Assembly (NCBI GenBank): GCA_030434875.1
Contig: JAUISW010000001.1
Span: 817,501 to 881,500, forward strand
Length of the DNA: 64,000 nt
DNA from: Lachnospiraceae bacterium C1.1
GTDB lineage: Bacteria > Bacillota > Clostridia > Lachnospirales > Lachnospiraceae
Direction: 5' to 3'
Position numbers and translations under genes: made by a program. Below, piece after piece: positions 60,577-64,000 of this stretch; the first letter of the stretch is position 1, and every line of letters begins with the position of its first letter. Below the pieces are notes generated by a model. That model worked only from the letters and a program-made list of their open reading frames with translations, was not told the DNA's origin and searched no databases.

Positions 60577-62034
60577 ATGAGCAAGTTATCAAACCTTGAG
60601 CCTAAGCGGGTTTTTGGATTTTTTGAAGATCTTAGCAATATTCCGTGTGGCGAGGGTGATCTGGAATCTATCAGGGATTATATTGAAGAATATGCCAGGT
60701 CACATTCTTTTAGATACGAAAAAGATGAAAATGGAAATATTATAATATTTGTTCCGGCAACACTTGGTTATGAAAAAGCTGAACCGATAATACTCCAGGG
60801 TCATATCGGAACTGCCGGTATGGTTATATCACATGGAATGGATACTACAAAAAAACATCCTGTGGAGATGAGTGTAATAGATGATTATATTTTTGCACGC
60901 GGAACAGCTTTGAGCACGGATGACAGAGCAGCGATCGCTTTGTGCCTGGCTGCGGCTGACGATGGATTTGTTGCGCATCCTGAAATGGAGCTTGTTTTTA
61001 CCTGTGGTTCAAATTCGTACAGTGATGGTGCTTCTTCTCTTGATATATCTAAAATAAAGGGCAGAAGAATGATCAACTTAAATTCTCAGGAAGAGGGAGT
61101 TATACTGACAAGTTCAGCCGGCGGTCTTGTAGGAAAGATGAATGTCCCGGTTAAATATCACAGAAAAAAAGGAAACAGTTATAAGATTGTTGTCAGCGGA
61201 TTTGTTGGTGGTCATTCGGGAAGAGACATCGGCAAATACAGAGGTAATGCAAATATAATCATGGGCAGACTTCTACATTTTCTGGGTACCAGGGTAGATT
61301 TTGATATCATAAGCCTTTCAGGAGGACTTATGCATAATTCTATTCCAAGGGATGCAGATTGCAGTGTTCTTGTAGAGGAAAAGGATATCACATCTTTTGA
61401 AAACCTCATAATCGAGTTTGAAGAGACTATAAAGAATGAATATAAGGCGAATGAAAACAATATTTCTATCTATTCAAACTATATGGGTGAAACAGAAGAA
61501 GATGTGCTTGTCAGAAAAACTCAGGAAAGAGTAATATTTTTACTTAACACTGTTCCTGATGGAGCTCAGAAAATGAGTCAGGAAGTTAAGACAAAAGGAC
61601 TGGTCGAGACTTCACTTAATATTGGTATAATGCGAATGGACGAGAAAAAATTTTATCTAGAGGGTACGATCAGAAGCATGATATCCTCTGCAAAATATGC
61701 GTTATCCGATAAACTCAGATATCTGACAGAAACTATAGGTGGTATATATACTGAGACGGGTGATTATCCGGCATGGGAATATAATGAGAATTCTGAACTT
61801 GCATCTTTATGCAGTAATGTATATAGAAATCTGTTCGGACAGAATGTTAGAATTTCGGGCGTGCATGCAGGGCTTGAATGTGGAACATTTTTCTCAAGAA
61901 TTAAGGGAATTGATATAGTTTCTATGGGACCGGAAATAGTTGACGCACACACACAATCAGAAAAACTCAGTATTTCTTCAACAGTAAGAACCTGGAATTT
62001 TCTGATTTCTATATTGAGGACTATGAATATATGA
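60577..62034 (+). CDS. PepD-like M20C protein with a degenerate active site
   Basis: Full-length (485 residues) homologue of the Xaa-His dipeptidase PepD, with the overall family sequence intact: LQGHIG, GGHSGRDIGKYRGNAN, ETSLNIGI and VHAGLECG. But key residues are changed relative to E. coli PepD: the catalytic Asp of the HxD motif is Gly (HIG), the Glu-Glu pair (TEEAGMDGA) is Ser-Asn (GSNSYSDGA), and the metal-binding Asp of NTDSEEEG is Asn (NLNSQEEG). The bridging Asp (STDD) and both His are kept. So it is probably not a peptidase, but a regulatory or binding protein. Overlaps the next gene by four bases. Confidence 0.85.
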   Translation: MSKLSNLEPKRVFGFFEDLSNIPCGEGDLESIRDYIEEYARSHSFRYEKDENGNIIIFVPATLGYEKAEPIILQGHIGTAGMVISHGMDTTKKHPVEMSVIDDYIFARGTALSTDDRAAIALCLAAADDGFVAHPEMELVFTCGSNSYSDGASSLDISKIKGRRMINLNSQEEGVILTSSAGGLVGKMNVPVKYHRKKGNSYKIVVSGFVGGHSGRDIGKYRGNANIIMGRLLHFLGTRVDFDIISLSGGLMHNSIPRDADCSVLVEEKDITSFENLIIEFEETIKNEYKANENNISIYSNYMGETEEDVLVRKTQERVIFLLNTVPDGAQKMSQEVKTKGLVETSLNIGIMRMDEKKFYLEGTIRSMISSAKYALSDKLRYLTETIGGIYTETGDYPAWEYNENSELASLCSNVYRNLFGQNVRISGVHAGLECGTFFSRIKGIDIVSMGPEIVDAHTQSEKLSISSTVRTWNFLISILRTMNI

Positions 62035-62792
62035 AAAAAATTGGAATTATTACGGGAGCATCTTCCGGAATGGGAAGAGAATTCGTAAGAGTTGCAGCAA
62101 CAAAACTCAGTTCTTTGGATGAATTGTGGGTCATAGCCAGACGAGGAGACAGACTTGCTTCAATAAGGAGAACTTTTGGCAGCAGGATACGTCCTATAGA
62201 GCTGGATCTTTCTGATGAAAATAAAATAAGCTCACTTGCAGCAATGCTTGAAAATGAGCAGCCTGACGTTAGACTGCTGATTAACAGTGCAGGTCTCGGA
62301 ATTATCGGAAAGGTTGAAGAAGTCAGCAGTGAAGAGACTATGAATATGGTCAGGGTAAATGTTGATGCATTGACTTATTTATGCTCTGTTGTGATACCGT
62401 ATATGAGAAGGGGATCACATATCATAAATATGGCTTCAAGCGCAGCATTTCTTCCGCAGCCGTCATTTGCTGTTTATGCTGCTTCAAAGTCTTATGTACT
62501 TAGTTTTTCCCGGGCATTGAATTCGGAATTGAAGAAAAAAGGAATTCATGTCACTGCAGTGTGTCCTGGACCGGTAAAAACTGAGTTCTTTGATATTGCA
62601 GAAAAACACAGAACAATAGCTTTCTATAAAAAACTGGTTATGGCATCACCTTCAAAGGTAGTTAATCTTGCATTCAGGGATGCTGCAAAAAATAAAGAAA
62701 TTTCTGTATATTCACTGACTATGAAATTATCGCTCTTTATTACTAAAATATTACCGCATTCATTGCTGATTAGGATAATGGGGATCTTTTGA
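62031..62792 (+). CDS. short-chain dehydrogenase/reductase
   Basis: Rossmann-fold NAD(P)-dependent oxidoreductase of 253 residues. TGASSGMGREF is the cofactor motif, NSAGLG the NAG-like motif, and Ser-135-region MASSAAF with YAASK form the catalytic Ser-Tyr-Lys. RRGDRL after the second strand suggests NADPH. The last 40 residues (SLTMKLSLFITKILPHSLLIRIMG) are hydrophobic and may bind the membrane, as in the DltE-like class. Substrate unknown. Overlaps its neighbours on both sides. Confidence 0.85.
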   Translation: MKKIGIITGASSGMGREFVRVAATKLSSLDELWVIARRGDRLASIRRTFGSRIRPIELDLSDENKISSLAAMLENEQPDVRLLINSAGLGIIGKVEEVSSEETMNMVRVNVDALTYLCSVVIPYMRRGSHIINMASSAAFLPQPSFAVYAASKSYVLSFSRALNSELKKKGIHVTAVCPGPVKTEFFDIAEKHRTIAFYKKLVMASPSKVVNLAFRDAAKNKEISVYSLTMKLSLFITKILPHSLLIRIMGIF

Positions 62793-63349
62793 TGGAAAAG
62801 GGAAATTACGGCTACTTAAATAAGAAGCATAAAACAGCAGCATTGAAAACGGGAGCTTTTTTCGGATTCACATTGCTGCTGGTGCTTTTAGGGAGAGTTT
62901 TTTTTAAGCAATATCAGGATGTTTTTATTATTTGTGCGATCATATCTGTGGTGCCTGCCGCAATGACGGCTGTCAATATGATAATGTATCTGCGTTACAG
63001 GACCGGACGCAGAGAAGTCTTTGACGAAATTGAGAAGATCAAGGGTGAGATTCCGGTTTTATATGATTGTGTATTTACTACGGAGAAGGAATCTTACGGT
63101 ACAAATGCGCTGGCAGTTATAAACAAAAATATTATTCTTTATTCAGAATATTCCAATTTTGATCCTGCCGGTCTTGAGAAGCATTTAAATTATATTTCTA
63201 AAAAGAATGGCCATAAAAGCTGGACAATAAAGGCTTTTACTGAATTTGAGAAATTTACTGCCAGAATTTCATATCTTAGAGAAAAAGAAATCAAGATTAC
63301 AAAATCAGATAAAGAAATGTTGGATCTGATCAAGGCAATTGTTTTATGA
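62792..63349 (+). CDS. membrane protein of unknown function
   Basis: A 185-residue protein from the ATG at 62792 (TGATG overlap with the dehydrogenase). Two membrane helices (about 25-45 and 50-70) are followed by a cytoplasmic domain of about 110 residues with EIPVLYDCVFTTEKESYGTNAL, LEKHLNYISKKNGHKSW and a C-terminal helix SDKEMLDLIKAI. I do not recognise a family. Overlap with rluA-like gene (ATGA) indicates cotranslation. Confidence 0.7.
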   Translation: MEKGNYGYLNKKHKTAALKTGAFFGFTLLLVLLGRVFFKQYQDVFIICAIISVVPAAMTAVNMIMYLRYRTGRREVFDEIEKIKGEIPVLYDCVFTTEKESYGTNALAVINKNIILYSEYSNFDPAGLEKHLNYISKKNGHKSWTIKAFTEFEKFTARISYLREKEIKITKSDKEMLDLIKAIVL

Positions 63350-64000
63350 AAAAATTTACAGTTACAAAAAATGATGAGGGACAGACTCTCTTAAAATACA
63401 GTGCAAAAATACTTGCGAAGGCGCCAATGAGTGTTATTCGGAAAGCGCTTAGGAAGAAAAATATAGATCTGAACGGAAAGAAAGCTGATGGAAGTGAGAG
63501 CTTAAAGGCCGGGGATGAAATTCAGATATGGTTTTCTGATGAAACTTTTGCAAAATTTATGTCTGTGGCAGATAAACATAAATCATCTGCAAAGGATAAT
63601 AAAAAAATAAGTGAAAAAGAGTTAAAGTCTTTTGAAAAAAGTATTCTTTATGAGGACGAAAACGTAGTTATTATCAATAAGGCTGCCGGAATACTTACAC
63701 AGTCTGATGATTCAAACGAAAACTCGTTAAATGATATTTTACTTGCGTATTGTTCGGATTTTTCAAAGATCAGAACATTTAAGCCATCTATATGCAACAG
63801 ACTCGACAGGAATACAAGTGGCATCGTTATCGCTGGAAAGACTATAAAGGGTCTTCAGAAAATGAATGAACTTATCAAGGACAGGTCTGTTCGTAAATTC
63901 TACAGAACTATTCTTTTTGGCGAATTCAGGGAAGAAGCTGATCTTAAAGCGTGGTTGAGGAAAGATAAGGCAAAGAATAAGGTTTTTATATATGACAGTG
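63346..64000 (+). CDS. RluA-family 23S rRNA pseudouridine synthase, 3' truncated by window
   Basis: Frame open to the right edge (218 codons seen). An N-terminal S4-like RNA-binding region (KILAKAPMSVIRKALRKKNI...SLKAGDEI) is followed by YEDENVVIINKAAGILTQSD and the catalytic motif NRLDRNTSGIVIAGK with the nucleophilic Asp; most relatives have HRLD, here NRLD, as in the RluC-like branch. It isomerises uridines in 23S rRNA. The start ATG overlaps the previous stop as ATGA. Confidence 0.9.
   Translation, partial: MKKFTVTKNDEGQTLLKYSAKILAKAPMSVIRKALRKKNIDLNGKKADGSESLKAGDEIQIWFSDETFAKFMSVADKHKSSAKDNKKISEKELKSFEKSILYEDENVVIINKAAGILTQSDDSNENSLNDILLAYCSDFSKIRTFKPSICNRLDRNTSGIVIAGKTIKGLQKMNELIKDRSVRKFYRTILFGEFREEADLKAWLRKDKAKNKVFIYDS

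Overview
This window is an AT-rich Firmicutes chromosome segment, most likely from a rumen or gut Lachnospiraceae species of the Butyrivibrio/Pseudobutyrivibrio type. The assignment rests on gene order (priA-def-fmt-yugP-rsmB-rlmN-prpC-prkC-rsgA; secG-rnr-smpB-ssrA), AGGAGG-type ribosome sites, LexA- and Fur-type boxes of Gram-positive form, and short relics of Lachnospiraceae-type ATPase and transposase families. Nothing here is phage or plasmid; no CRISPR array and no rRNA were seen.

Layout. 1-1290: tail of an ISLre2-type transposase, then a non-coding stretch with a 197-bp nested palindrome. 1291-15281: housekeeping block on the + strand, running from replication restart (PriA) through N-formyl-Met handling (Def, Fmt), rRNA modification (RsmB, RlmN), a PP2C phosphatase/PASTA kinase pair and RsgA, to an FAD oxidoreductase and phosphoglycerate mutase. 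15345-20314: a formate/nitrite-type channel behind a Fur-like box, a DUF1622 membrane protein, PepT, two small paralogous proteins with a sigma-region-2-like look, a palindromic mobile element (copy A) and a thioredoxin-fold protein. 20402-26316: SecG, RNase R, SmpB, an SOS-type Y-family polymerase with its YolD partner, an ECF S-component and tmRNA. 26375-37474: MATE exporter, LeuS, L,D-transpeptidase, purine nucleoside phosphorylase, a membrane MutS-like ATPase, a diguanylate cyclase, TyrS and DgkA.

37475-50950 is the accessory region. It holds an IS1634-like insertion sequence flanked by relics of two different genes, palindromic element copies B and C, a truncated AAA-ATPase start, a DUF3990 toxin-like gene with a partner, a large secreted MBG/Big-domain protein behind a pentanucleotide repeat and a terminator-bearing leader, a decayed type I toxin-antitoxin locus, an IS4 relic, a 3' tRNA fragment next to perfect hairpins, and a BlaI/BlaR1-type operon with two uncharacterised coiled-coil genes as cargo.

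50954-64000 returns to the core: phasin-like/AarF pair, a hemerythrin protein, a lipoprotein, topoisomerase IV (ParE/ParC) behind a LexA-like box, RsmD, CoaD, a coiled-coil protein, a PepD-like protein that has lost several catalytic residues, a short-chain dehydrogenase, a small membrane protein and an RluA-family pseudouridine synthase cut by the window edge.

Most interesting signals: a three-copy non-autonomous palindromic element with 8-bp target duplications and a paralogous empty site; the BlaI/BlaR1 operon lacking a beta-lactam sensor; the apparently dead PepD; the repeat-plus-attenuator leader of the secreted protein; and the convergent type I toxin-antitoxin locus with a nonsense codon in the toxin.
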